From: a bacterium DOLZORAL124_38_8
GTDB lineage: Bacteria; Patescibacteriota; Gracilibacteria; UBA4473
NCBI GenBank assembly: GCA_002747745.1
Contig: PDQG01000009.1
Coordinates: forward strand, 1 to 43,770
Length of the DNA stretch: 43,770 nt
Reading direction: 5' to 3'
The first letter of the stretch is position 1; every line of letters starts with the position of its first letter. The position numbers and the translations under genes were made by a program. Below are positions 16,035 through 22,790 of this stretch, piece after piece. The notes under the pieces are model-generated. The model was not told the origin of the DNA and did not search any database. It was given only the letters and a program-made list of their open reading frames with translations.

Positions 16035-16062
16035 ATTTTGTTTATTTCAAAAACTTTGTCAA
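16035..16062 (-). promoter_or_regulatory. secE-nusG promoter-like element
   Basis: On the minus strand TTGACA, 9 nt, AAATAAACAAAAT, identical in parts and spacing to the element before rplK. It starts after the ftsZ terminator and ends 30 nt before the secE ATG. Confidence 0.45.
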
Positions 16063-16125
16063 AGATTTGTGTCAAAAACTGTTCGACGGACCACTCGCAA
16101 TTAATAAAAAAGATAAATTTCTTAA

Positions 16126-16154
16126 ACAAAAAAAGCCTCTAACGAGACTTTTTT
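16126..16154 (-). terminator. Intrinsic terminator after ftsZ
   Basis: On the minus strand AAAAAAGTCTC-GTTA-GAGGCTTTTTTT, including one G-U pair. It separates ftsA-ftsZ from secE-nusG. Confidence 0.8.
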
Positions 16155-16176
16155 ATTATATACCACCTTCGTTTCT

Positions 16177-17325
16177 TTAGCGCAGATTTTTTCGCATAAA
16201 GGCTGGTGTTTCTAAATCAACACCCCCATCAGAATCATTGCCTGTATTTACGCCAAAGGCTTTTCGCATAATAGATGCGTGTCCTGGTTTTTTCTTTTCA
16301 GATTCACTAAATCCAGTCGCAATAACGGTAATTTTCATTTCTCCGTTGTATTTTTCATTAATCACTGACCCAAAGATAATATTCGCTTCTGGATCCGCCG
16401 CTTCTGTAATAATTTTAGCCGCTTCATCCACTTCAAACATAGATAAATCGGTTCCACCCGTAATATTGAACAAGATTCCTTTGGCTCCGTGAATTGATTG
16501 TTCCAACAATGGTGATTCGATAGCTGCTTTTGCCGCATCGGCCGCTCGGTTTTCACCCGCTCCGTATCCAATTCCCATCAATGCAGTACCAGCATCTTTC
16601 ATAACTGAACGCACATCAGCAAAATCGACATTAATCAACCCATGTAAGGTAATCAAATCAGCAATTCCTTGCACCCCTTGTCGCAACACTTCGTCTACTA
16701 CGCTAAACGCATCCGTAATAGGTGTTTTTCGGTCGATAATAGACAAGATTCGATCATTTGGAATAGTAATCAATGTATCAACATTTTTCGCTAACTCATC
16801 ATATCCTTCTTGGGCTTTAGTCATTCGTTGGTGTCCTTCAAAACTAAATGGTTTTGTAACCACCCCAACCGTCAAAGCGCCTAACTCTCGAGCCACTTGT
16901 GCCACTACTGGTGCAGCACCAGTACCGGTTCCGCCCCCAAGACCACAAGTAACAAACACCATATCAGCCCCTTTCAAAGCTGATTTTAACTCTTCCAAAG
17001 ACTCTTCAGCCGCTGCTTTTCCCACTTCTGGATTTGCGCCTGCTCCTAACCCTCGAGTCGCTTCCATTCCAATGTGCACTTTTTCTTCGGCTTTTGAATG
17101 GAACAAACTTTGGGAATCCGTATTTACCACCACAAATTCAACATTGTTAAAATCTGAATCCGTCATGCGGTTTACGGCGTTGGTTCCTCCACCACCAACT
17201 CCCACAACTTTAATGTTGGCTACGGGTGTCATAGATGGATCTACTGATTGAGTCACATTTGTTCCAGCCATAGCTGGTTTTCCATTTTTTGCATTGGCAA
17301 TCGCTGTTTGTAATAAGTCTTTCAT
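16177..17325 (-). CDS. ftsZ: Cell division protein FtsZ
   Basis: Tubulin-like GTPase that forms the division ring. The 382-aa product has the N-terminal [14 protein letters not shown], the tubulin signature [24 protein letters not shown] and [19 protein letters not shown]. The C-terminal end [13 protein letters not shown] is the conserved peptide that contacts FtsA and other partners, after a short linker. I start at the ATG at 17325; a TTG 9 nt upstream is in frame but there is no reason to prefer it. It follows ftsA by 41 nt, as in many bacteria; no other division or cell-wall (dcw) genes are present here. Stop is TAA. Confidence 0.97.
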   Translation of the reverse strand: MKDLLQTAIANAKNGKPAMAGTNVTQSVDPSMTPVANIKVVGVGGGGTNAVNRMTDSDFNNVEFVVVNTDSQSLFHSKAEEKVHIGMEATRGLGAGANPEVGKAAAEESLEELKSALKGADMVFVTCGLGGGTGTGAAPVVAQVARELGALTVGVVTKPFSFEGHQRMTKAQEGYDELAKNVDTLITIPNDRILSIIDRKTPITDAFSVVDEVLRQGVQGIADLITLHGLINVDFADVRSVMKDAGTALMGIGYGAGENRAADAAKAAIESPLLEQSIHGAKGILFNITGGTDLSMFEVDEAAKIITEAADPEANIIFGSVINEKYNGEMKITVIATGFSESEKKKPGHASIMRKAFGVNTGNDSDGGVDLETPAFMRKNLR

Positions 17326-17366
17326 GAGTTTCAATTTATAAGGTAAGCAAATATTTTTTTATGATG

Positions 17367-18593
17367 TTATGGTAAGAGTCTTTTAAAGAATTCCTTCACT
17401 GAATCGAACATTTGAGGGAACGAAAAGTCAAAGAACGCTCGTTTTTCTCCGTATCGGTTCGCAAAGTGTAACAACCCCACCACCCCCGAAAAGGCTGGAT
17501 CATCCACTCGGTCTACAATTCCCTCAATATCTTTTGGGAACCCAATTTGCACTGGCAACCCTAATGTTTGTCGAGCCAAATCAACGACCCCCGGAGTTTT
17601 TACCGCCGCTCCACAAAGCACGGCTCCCGCAGGCAACATCCCTGCTCGACCAATTCGGATTAATTCATCTCGCACCAATAAGAAAATTTCTCCGTATCGG
17701 GCTTCAATGAATTTACTACAATCTTTTTTACTAATTTTATGATTATCGGTTCGAGAAATTTGACTCAAATCAATATCTTCTCGATCAGTTTCTTCTACTA
17801 AACACGTTCCGTATTCTATTTTTACTTTTTCAGCGGTATCGATGGCAATACGACCACCAATCGCCAAATCGTTGGTTACGTGTTCGCCTCCAACAGGCAA
17901 AACCGTTGAATAAATAACTGTATTTTCTTCAAATACGGCAATGTTTGTCGAACAAGCTCCAACTTCTATCAATACCACACCAAGTTCTTTTTGTTGTCGA
18001 TCAAGCACCGCTTCTGAAGCCGCCAAATGAGACGGAACAATTTCTTCAATATCAACTCCAGCTTGATACAAGCATTTTTCTAAATTTTTAATCGCTGCTT
18101 TTTGTCCAGCAATAATGTGGGCTTCTACTTCTAGTCGAATACCTGACATTCCCACTGGATATTTTACGTGGTGTTGCGAATCAACCGAAAAGTTTCTTGG
18201 AATAATTCGCAAAATTTCTCGATTTGCCGGCAAAGTTACCGCTCGAGCCGCATCAAGCACTCGATCTACATCATCTTCTGTAATTTCAGCGTTTGAACCA
18301 TTAATGGCAATTACCCCTTTAGAATCAAAGGTTTCAATGCTTGGTCCAGAGAACGAAACATATACCCGATGAATCGGTTCGCCACTCATTCGTTCGGCAT
18401 CCTCCAATGACGCCGTAATATTGGCAACCGCTTCATCCATATCTGAAACTATCCCCTTTCGAATTCCTTGAGACGGAGCCACTCCGACTCCAATAATGTT
18501 TACAATGTTCTTTTTTTCTTCCACAACTCCTACGACGGTTCGTATTTTTGAAGACCCTATATCCAATGCCGCAAATATCTTTTGTTGTGCCAT
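17367..18593 (-). CDS. ftsA: Cell division protein FtsA
   Basis: Actin-like ATPase that anchors FtsZ to the membrane. The 408-aa protein begins MAQQKIFAALDIGSSKIRTVVG (phosphate 1 loop DIGSSK), has the SHS2/1C domain (about 85-160, with RVYVSFSGPSIETFDSKGVI), the phosphate 2 region IEVGACSTNIAVFEENTVIYS and the adenosine loop AVLCGAAVKTPGVVDLA. The C-terminus FPQMFDSVKEFFKRLLP is an amphipathic helix expected to bind the membrane. The start at 18593 gives the standard N-terminus; upstream in-frame codons add an unrelated stretch. It heads the ftsA-ftsZ operon. Stop is TAA. Confidence 0.95.
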   Translation of the reverse strand: MAQQKIFAALDIGSSKIRTVVGVVEEKKNIVNIIGVGVAPSQGIRKGIVSDMDEAVANITASLEDAERMSGEPIHRVYVSFSGPSIETFDSKGVIAINGSNAEITEDDVDRVLDAARAVTLPANREILRIIPRNFSVDSQHHVKYPVGMSGIRLEVEAHIIAGQKAAIKNLEKCLYQAGVDIEEIVPSHLAASEAVLDRQQKELGVVLIEVGACSTNIAVFEENTVIYSTVLPVGGEHVTNDLAIGGRIAIDTAEKVKIEYGTCLVEETDREDIDLSQISRTDNHKISKKDCSKFIEARYGEIFLLVRDELIRIGRAGMLPAGAVLCGAAVKTPGVVDLARQTLGLPVQIGFPKDIEGIVDRVDDPAFSGVVGLLHFANRYGEKRAFFDFSFPQMFDSVKEFFKRLLP

Positions 18594-18899
18594 TTTTTTA
18601 TTAAAATTGGTAATCGTTAAATTCGATACAAACCATATCAAAACGAGATATATCGTGCAAATCTTTTTTCCACTCAACCTACTATTGTTCTACTTTTTTA
18701 TGCATATTTTTTATGACTAGAAAAGCATTAAAAGAATTACAAAAAAGAAAAAAAAAGTTCAATTAACAATTTTTGTATTCAAGAAAAACACTCTTAAAAA
18801 AACAAAAGACCAAACAATGATGATTTTTAGTCGAGAAAACAGCTTATTTTTAAGGTAATTTTTGTGTTCAATAACAAAAAAAAGAATAAAATAATTATT
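18594..18899. other. AT-rich gap between ftsA and the 5' nuclease gene
   Basis: About 306 bases with no supported gene. On the minus strand TTGCAC and TATGGT with a 17-nt spacer (near 18655-18627) are a possible but weak ftsA promoter. A 17-codon Lys-rich ORF on the plus strand (18713-18766) has no support. No strong hairpin with a T-tract is visible. Confidence 0.4.
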
Positions 18900-19859
18900 C
18901 TAAAAAAGCGTCATCTGTTCTTCATTTTTAGAATTATCCACCTTTTTATCTACCGAAAAACTTCCCGAAGAAATCTTTGCGAACCGACTCGCTAAAGTTT
19001 TAAAATTTAACCGGGTTAAAAACTCTTCTGCGGAGCTATTTTCAAGCGAATATTTTTGCGAAAAATCAAAATCAATCTCAACATCGGTCGCAATTTTGGC
19101 CAACGACTGACAATGATACACATACTTTTTTTCCGCCAAGAACTTCTGGCGCAATGATTCTTTTTCTATTTGGTCAATTTGCTGATACAAATGATCTAAT
19201 GATCCAAATTGTTGTATCAGTTTCGCCGCCGTTTTGGGTCCAACACCAGCCACCCCTTTATAATTATCAGATGAATCCCCCATGATAGCTTTCAAATCAA
19301 TCATTTGTGCCGGCGTCACCTCGTATCGAGCCAAAGTTTCGGCGGGTCCATATTCAGGAGAATGTTCTATTTTTCCAGCCAACTTTATCAGCGAAATTCG
19401 CTCCGTTACTAACTGCGTAAAATCAAGATCACCACTCACAATTTTTACCAAAAAATCTTGCGGCGCGTTGGTCGCCAAAGTTCCAATCAAATCATCTGAT
19501 TCAAACCCTGGTTTCTTCAAAATAGGCACATTAAAAGATGTAAATAATTCTTCTACCAATGGTAACTGCGGATAAAAATCATCCGGAGCCTTTTTCCGGT
19601 TCGCTTTATAATTTTCATCTAGTTTATGCCGAAACGTTTTTTCTTTCGTATCAAACGTAACCACTAACACATCTGGATTCAACACCTGAATGGCATTCAT
19701 AAGCGTCAAAGCAATTCCGTACACCATTCCCACTGGCATGCCGTTATATTGTGGCACAAACCCACGGTTCATACCATGATACGCCCGATGCATTAACGCG
19801 TTTCCATCTAATAGCACTAAAAGTTTATTTCGAAATATTTCACTATTATCGCCACTCAT
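18900..19859 (-). CDS. Standalone 5'-3' exonuclease (PolA N-terminal type) with C-terminal clamp motif
   Basis: The 319-aa protein is a complete 5' nuclease of the PolA/FEN family without polymerase domain; it would remove RNA primers and flaps. Metal-binding acidic motifs are visible: LLDGNALMHRAYHG (15-28), VVTFDTKEKTFRH (about 66-78), the arch region ANRKKAPDDFYPQL, GFESDDLIGTLA (about 117-128), VKIVSGDLDFTQLV (about 137-150) and IMGDSSDNYKGVAGVGPKTA with the helix-hairpin-helix DNA-binding segment. The protein ends EEQMTLF; QMTLF fits the Qxx(L/M)F beta-clamp-binding pentapeptide, on a flexible polar tail. It is divergent from the GT-B-like gene. Stop is TAG. Confidence 0.9.
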   Translation of the reverse strand: MSGDNSEIFRNKLLVLLDGNALMHRAYHGMNRGFVPQYNGMPVGMVYGIALTLMNAIQVLNPDVLVVTFDTKEKTFRHKLDENYKANRKKAPDDFYPQLPLVEELFTSFNVPILKKPGFESDDLIGTLATNAPQDFLVKIVSGDLDFTQLVTERISLIKLAGKIEHSPEYGPAETLARYEVTPAQMIDLKAIMGDSSDNYKGVAGVGPKTAAKLIQQFGSLDHLYQQIDQIEKESLRQKFLAEKKYVYHCQSLAKIATDVEIDFDFSQKYSLENSSAEEFLTRLNFKTLASRFAKISSGSFSVDKKVDNSKNEEQMTLF

Positions 19860-19887
19860 TTCTCTGGATTTTTAACAAAAAATATGA

Positions 19888-19893
19888 TATACT
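19888..19893 (+). promoter_or_regulatory. Candidate -10 of the GT-B-like gene
   Basis: GATATACTGAC contains TATACT about 33 nt before the ATG at 19926, in the 66-nt divergent gap. No matching -35 is convincing. Confidence 0.35.
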
Positions 19894-19925
19894 GACCTGA
19901 TTTATTTAAGAAAACTCACAAAAAC

Positions 19926-20468
19926 ATGCCAACAACAAAAAGTGTACCAAAATCGAAAACAAATACAATCAAGAGTCGTCCAAACAAGCTTTTCAAGATT
20001 GGCGTTATCTCTCCGCTGCGAAGCACCAAACAGAACGTTTTAAATCAAGCCATGATGGGCTTTTGCGAATTAGGATTTGAAACGAGAATCATTGCCGAAG
20101 GCGACGAAACGTCACAAAAAATTTGTTTAGATTTGTTAGGAAAATACCCAGACAAATTCTCTGTTCACGAAAGCATTCTCAATGAAAAAGAAAACATTAT
20201 TACCCAATCTGACATTATTGTTTTTGATCACAAACCACTAAAATCCGAGTTGGCACTCATTATAAAACACAATATTCCTTGTGTTCTTCCCGAAGGCTGT
20301 GGACTAGAAAATTTCAATCCACAAAAAGAATGTGGAGAATCATTCACGTATACCATGGGCAATTTTTGGACCTTTATGTCAGCCGTCATTCGGGCAAGCG
20401 AAAACAAAAAATTCTCCTATGACTGGCGCGTTATTCGCCGAAATTTGGCCAAAATAACCGAAATTTAA
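19926..20468 (+). CDS. GT-B glycosyltransferase C-domain-like protein, unknown role
   Basis: This 180-aa protein has a basic, disordered N-terminus (MPTTKSVPKSKTNTIKSRPNK) followed by a single Rossmann-like domain. Strand-loop elements IGVISPLRSTKQNVLNQAMMGFCELGFETRIIAEG, SDIIVFDHKP and IPCVLPEGCGLENF, then FTYTMGNFWTFMSAVIRASENKKFSYDWRVIRRNLAKI, follow the order seen in the C-terminal half of glycogen-synthase-type GT-B enzymes (grasp loop, GGL turn, final Trp helix). The N-terminal acceptor half is missing, so a catalytic role is doubtful. It may be a stand-alone nucleotide-sugar or regulatory fold. It precedes tRNA-Leu by 56 nt. Confidence in the fold is modest. Stop is TAA. Confidence 0.5.
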   Translation: MPTTKSVPKSKTNTIKSRPNKLFKIGVISPLRSTKQNVLNQAMMGFCELGFETRIIAEGDETSQKICLDLLGKYPDKFSVHESILNEKENIITQSDIIVFDHKPLKSELALIIKHNIPCVLPEGCGLENFNPQKECGESFTYTMGNFWTFMSAVIRASENKKFSYDWRVIRRNLAKITEI

Positions 20469-20524
20469 TAGCAGAAAAATTTGTCAAAAGCCACAGAAAG
20501 ATTATTTTGTTGACGATCTTTTTC

Positions 20525-20608
20525 GCGCAAGTGGTGGAATGGTAGACACGCTGGTTTTAGGCACCAGTGGCGAAAGCCGTGGAGGTTCGAGTCCTCTCTT
20601 GCGTACCA
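20525..20608 (+). tRNA. tRNA-Leu (anticodon UAG)
   Basis: An 84-nt class II tRNA. The acceptor stem GCGCAAG pairs with CTTGCGT, followed by A and an encoded CCA. The anticodon arm is CTGGT-TTTAGGC-ACCAG (anticodon TAG), the long variable arm is TGGCGAAAGCC-type, and the T arm is GAGG-TTCGAGTC-CTC. It reads CUA and probably other CUN codons. Confidence 0.97.
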
Positions 20609-20625
20609 ATGAAGATACATAAAAC

Positions 20626-20652
20626 AAATACCCCTTGCGGGTATTTTTTTTA
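20626..20652 (+). terminator. Intrinsic terminator after tRNA-Leu
   Basis: AATACCC, a 5-nt loop, GGGTATT followed by seven further T, 18 nt after the tRNA CCA. Confidence 0.85.
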
Positions 20653-20685
20653 GGTAATTTTTTATGGAACATAAAAAGAGTCGAA

Positions 20686-20769
20686 CCGCAGAGGTTCGCT
20701 CACGAGCCTTACGAGTGAAACGATAAAGAAATAAGAATAAAACATTTAGTGTCCTCTCTTGCGTACCAA
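20686..20769 (+). pseudogene. Interrupted copy of the tRNA-Leu 3' end
   Basis: Bases 20751-20769 repeat exactly the last 17 nt of the tRNA gene plus two following bases (20591-20609). Bases 20686-20698 (CCGCAGAGGTTCG) match 11 of 13 positions of the tRNA variable/T-arm segment CCGTGGAGGTTCG. The two parts are separated by 52 nt inserted at the T loop. The insert contains CTCACGAG ... TTACGAGT, also present in the repeat near 41685. It looks like a remnant of duplication and insertion at the tRNA. Confidence 0.6.
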
Positions 20770-20799
20770 AAGAAAAATTTACACAATAAACTCTTTAAA

Positions 20800-20826
20800 A
20801 CAAAAGACCCCAAATCAAGTTTGGGG
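20800..20826 (-). terminator. Intrinsic terminator after asnB
   Basis: On the minus strand CCCCAAA-CTTGA-TTTGGGG then TCTTTTGTTTT, 61 nt after the asnB stop. Confidence 0.75.
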
Positions 20827-20886
20827 ATTTGTTTTATACAACTTTCAAACGGACAGACTTATTTGATTTCCAAAATAGAACAAAAT

Positions 20887-22467
20887 CTATTCTCCACTCT
20901 TACCGTAGTTTTTCAGCACCCGTGCCGAAGGATCATCAACTGCACATCCTTCCCACTCTTTGTTTGGCATCCAAAAATCCGGTATCAAACCAGCGTGTCC
21001 TGAAAAATGTTTTTCAAAAATTTCTCGATACAACAAACTTTCTTTCGTAAACGGAGTACCATGCTGGTACTTTTGCGCTTGAATTTGCCAATCATCACCA
21101 TAAAAATCTTCGGCAAAGGCTTTAATAATATCAACCATCGAGTGTCCAACCGCATCAGAAAAGGCTGCTTTTTCTCGCCATAAAATAGAGTCGGGCAAGT
21201 GTCCTTGCGTGGCAAAACTCTTTCGTAATAAATGTTTTCCAATACCCGTCGTGTTCATTTTTAATTGGACGGGCACACTCATCACAAAATCAACAAACGC
21301 TTTATCGCTGAATGGCACACGGGCTTCTAACCCAACCCCAGCAATACATCGATCCGCCCGCAGCACATCATACAAATACAACTCTCGCACACGTTTTTGC
21401 GCTTCTCGTTGAAATTCATCTTCCGACGGAGCGAAATCAGTATATTTATAACCAAACAATTCATCACTCACCTCTCCAGTTAAAACCACTTTGATATCCG
21501 TTTTTTCCGAAATATATTTAACCAACAAATACATTCCTATTGAGGCTCGAATAGTAGTAATATCCCAAGTTTCCAGCAGATAAATCAAATCTTCCAAAGC
21601 GTTAAAAATATCCGATTGCGAAAATATCACTTCCGTATGTTCCGTTCCTAAATGATCCGCCACCATGCGAGCATATTTCGTATCAATCGCATCGCCTTCG
21701 ATTCCAATGGCAAAGGTTCGAATCGGCTTTGCTGAAATTCTAGACGCAATCGAACACACTAAACTTGAATCAAGTCCCCCACTCAACAAAAACCCTACGG
21801 GAACATCAGCCTCTAACCGTTTTTTAACCCCAGCAGATAATAAATCGTGTATTTTTTGTTCGGCCGTAGATGGCAAAATTTTCTCATCAGTTTTAACGGT
21901 TGAGTAATCGTGATAAGTATAAAATTGACCATCGATAAAAATTTTTCCCGGGGGAAATGGAAGCACTTTTTTACAAACTTCCGTTAACACTTTGGCTTCA
22001 CTCGCAAAATAAAAATCTCCTGATTCGTCTTGCGCATAAAACAAAGGACGAATTCCTAATGCATCTCGAGCCACCACCCAAGATGATTTATGTTTTAAGG
22101 CAAACGCAAACTCTCCATCGAGTTTTTGCACTGCTTCAATCTTGTCTTCCGATTGCGTCATTAACGGCAAAATCACTTCGCAATCAGACTCAGACTGAAA
22201 CTCGTACGACGAGAATTGCTGACGAAGTAATTGATGTTCGTATATTTCTCCGTTGCACACCAGCGTGGCTATTTCGGTCGCAAATGGTTGGTCTCCTTTG
22301 GGAGTGGTATCAATAATTCGCAATCGATGAAACCCAATCCAACCACCCGTTGACAGTGTTTTGGTAATCGTTTTATCTGGCCCACGATGTTTTATTTTCG
22401 CAAACGACAGACGCAATTTTGTTTGTATTTTAGTATCGGTTCCAGTATAGGCAGTAAATCCACACAT
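20887..22467 (-). CDS. asnB: Asparagine synthetase B (glutamine-hydrolysing)
   Basis: Makes asparagine from aspartate, ATP and glutamine. The 526-aa protein starts at the ATG at 22467 so that Cys2 (MCGFTAY) becomes the N-terminal nucleophile after Met removal; an upstream in-frame ATG at 22524 lies within a terminator loop and is rejected. Domain 1 is the class II glutamine amidotransferase (HRGPD 27-31, CNGEIYEH 71-78, ESDCEV). Domain 2 is the ATP-PPase synthetase with PP-loop LLSGGLDSS (227-235), FAIGIEG and LTGEVSDELFGYKY. About 540-600 aa is usual, so this is compact. It is preceded by a long leader carrying two Asn-codon attenuators. Stop is TAG. Confidence 0.96.
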   Translation of the reverse strand: MCGFTAYTGTDTKIQTKLRLSFAKIKHRGPDKTITKTLSTGGWIGFHRLRIIDTTPKGDQPFATEIATLVCNGEIYEHQLLRQQFSSYEFQSESDCEVILPLMTQSEDKIEAVQKLDGEFAFALKHKSSWVVARDALGIRPLFYAQDESGDFYFASEAKVLTEVCKKVLPFPPGKIFIDGQFYTYHDYSTVKTDEKILPSTAEQKIHDLLSAGVKKRLEADVPVGFLLSGGLDSSLVCSIASRISAKPIRTFAIGIEGDAIDTKYARMVADHLGTEHTEVIFSQSDIFNALEDLIYLLETWDITTIRASIGMYLLVKYISEKTDIKVVLTGEVSDELFGYKYTDFAPSEDEFQREAQKRVRELYLYDVLRADRCIAGVGLEARVPFSDKAFVDFVMSVPVQLKMNTTGIGKHLLRKSFATQGHLPDSILWREKAAFSDAVGHSMVDIIKAFAEDFYGDDWQIQAQKYQHGTPFTKESLLYREIFEKHFSGHAGLIPDFWMPNKEWEGCAVDDPSARVLKNYGKSGE

Positions 22468-22497
22468 TTTGTAATAAAAGTTTAAAAAATTAGTTAT

Positions 22498-22533
22498 AAA
22501 AAAATCTCCACGCAGTTCATTCACTCGTAGAGA
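22498..22533 (-). terminator. asnB leader terminator 2 (regulated)
   Basis: On the minus strand TCTCTACG (22533-22526), a 13-nt loop and CGTGGAGA (22512-22505), then seven T (22504-22498). All 8 bp pair, one as G-U. It lies 31 nt before the asnB ATG. Its 5' arm is also the 3' arm of antiterminator 2, so the two cannot coexist. Confidence 0.78.
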
Positions 22534-22566
22534 AAAAAGAATACAGAAAATTCTTTCGCCCCTACG
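22526..22566 (-). promoter_or_regulatory. asnB antiterminator 2
   Basis: Minus-strand bases 22566-22550 (CGTAGGGGCGAAAGAAT) pair with 22542-22526 in 16 of 17 positions (three G-U, one mismatch), leaving a 7-nt loop. The hairpin consumes the 5' arm of terminator 2. The stop codon of leader peptide 2 (22564-22562) lies inside its 5' arm. Confidence 0.75.
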
Positions 22567-22612
22567 GAGGAGAATTATTATTTGCCATATTGTTATTAAA
22601 CCAAGTCATCAT
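22562..22612 (-). CDS. asnB leader peptide 2, Asn-rich
   Basis: A 16-codon ORF reading MMTWFNNNMANNNSPP, stop TAG. Six of the 16 residues are Asn (codons AAT and AAC), in two triplets. The peptide itself needs no function; translation speed through the Asn codons is what matters. If Asn-tRNA is scarce the ribosome stalls about 20-30 nt before the antiterminator arm and leaves it free; if Asn is plentiful it reaches the TAG, covers that arm and the terminator forms. It lies between terminator 1 and terminator 2, so it acts only on transcripts that have passed the first checkpoint. Confidence 0.78.
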   Translation of the reverse strand: MMTWFNNNMANNNSPP

Positions 22613-22627
22613 TTTATTTTTGTCATT

Positions 22628-22657
22628 AAAAAAACACTCTCGTGGCGAGAGTGTTTT
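22628..22657 (-). terminator. asnB leader terminator 1 (regulated)
   Basis: On the minus strand AAAACACTCTCG-CCA-CGAGAGTGTTTT, a perfect 12-bp stem with a 3-nt loop, and seven T in a row (22634-22628). It lies 25 nt after the stop of leader peptide 1. Its 5' arm is shared with antiterminator 1. Confidence 0.88.
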
Positions 22658-22698
22658 ACATTTTTATATTTTTTAATAATACTAAAACATCTCTCGCC
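22644..22698 (-). promoter_or_regulatory. asnB antiterminator 1
   Basis: GGCGAGAG (22698-22691), one bulged A and TGTTTTA (22689-22683) pair perfectly with TAAAACACTCTCGCC (22658-22644): 15 bp with a single bulge. The 5' arm overlaps the last codons and the TAG stop (22684-22682) of leader peptide 1; the 3' arm is the 5' arm of terminator 1. Confidence 0.85.
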
Positions 22699-22744
22699 TC
22701 AGCCAGTTATTGTTATTCGTATTATTATTTTTAAATTGTTTCAT
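22682..22744 (-). CDS. asnB leader peptide 1, Asn-rich
   Basis: A 20-codon ORF reading MKQFKNNNTNNNNWLRREMF, stop TAG. Seven of eight consecutive residues (6-13) are Asn, coded by AAT and AAC. It starts 11 nt after a TATAGG -10 element, so it is read almost from the 5' end of the transcript, and no Shine-Dalgarno is present. Stalling at codons 6-13 would leave 22698-22683 free to build the antiterminator; completion would put the ribosome on that segment. This is the standard logic of amino-acid attenuators (as in trp, his, leu), here for asparagine and in front of asparagine synthetase. Confidence 0.85.
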   Translation of the reverse strand: MKQFKNNNTNNNNWLRREMF

Positions 22745-22755
22745 TTGCTTAAAAC

Positions 22756-22782
22756 CCTATACAAAAATTATTTATAAGTCAA
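22756..22782 (-). promoter_or_regulatory. Promoter of the asnB leader
   Basis: On the minus strand TTGACT (22782-22777) followed by TATAGG (22761-22756, 15-nt spacer) or TAGGGT (17-nt spacer). It begins 9 nt after the stop of the preceding gene and places the transcript start 3-7 nt before the leader peptide 1 ATG. Confidence 0.6.
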
Positions 22783-22790
22783 TTTTTTTC

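Noticed and set aside
18713..18766. 17-codon Lys-rich ORF upstream of ftsA on the plus strand
   Set aside because: No adjacent terminator, no gene downstream in the same direction; likely chance in AT-rich DNA.
22468..22524. Upstream start for asnB at 22524, giving a 19-residue extension
   Set aside because: It would start inside the loop of terminator 2 and move the catalytic Cys away from position 2; the family requires Met-Cys at the start.
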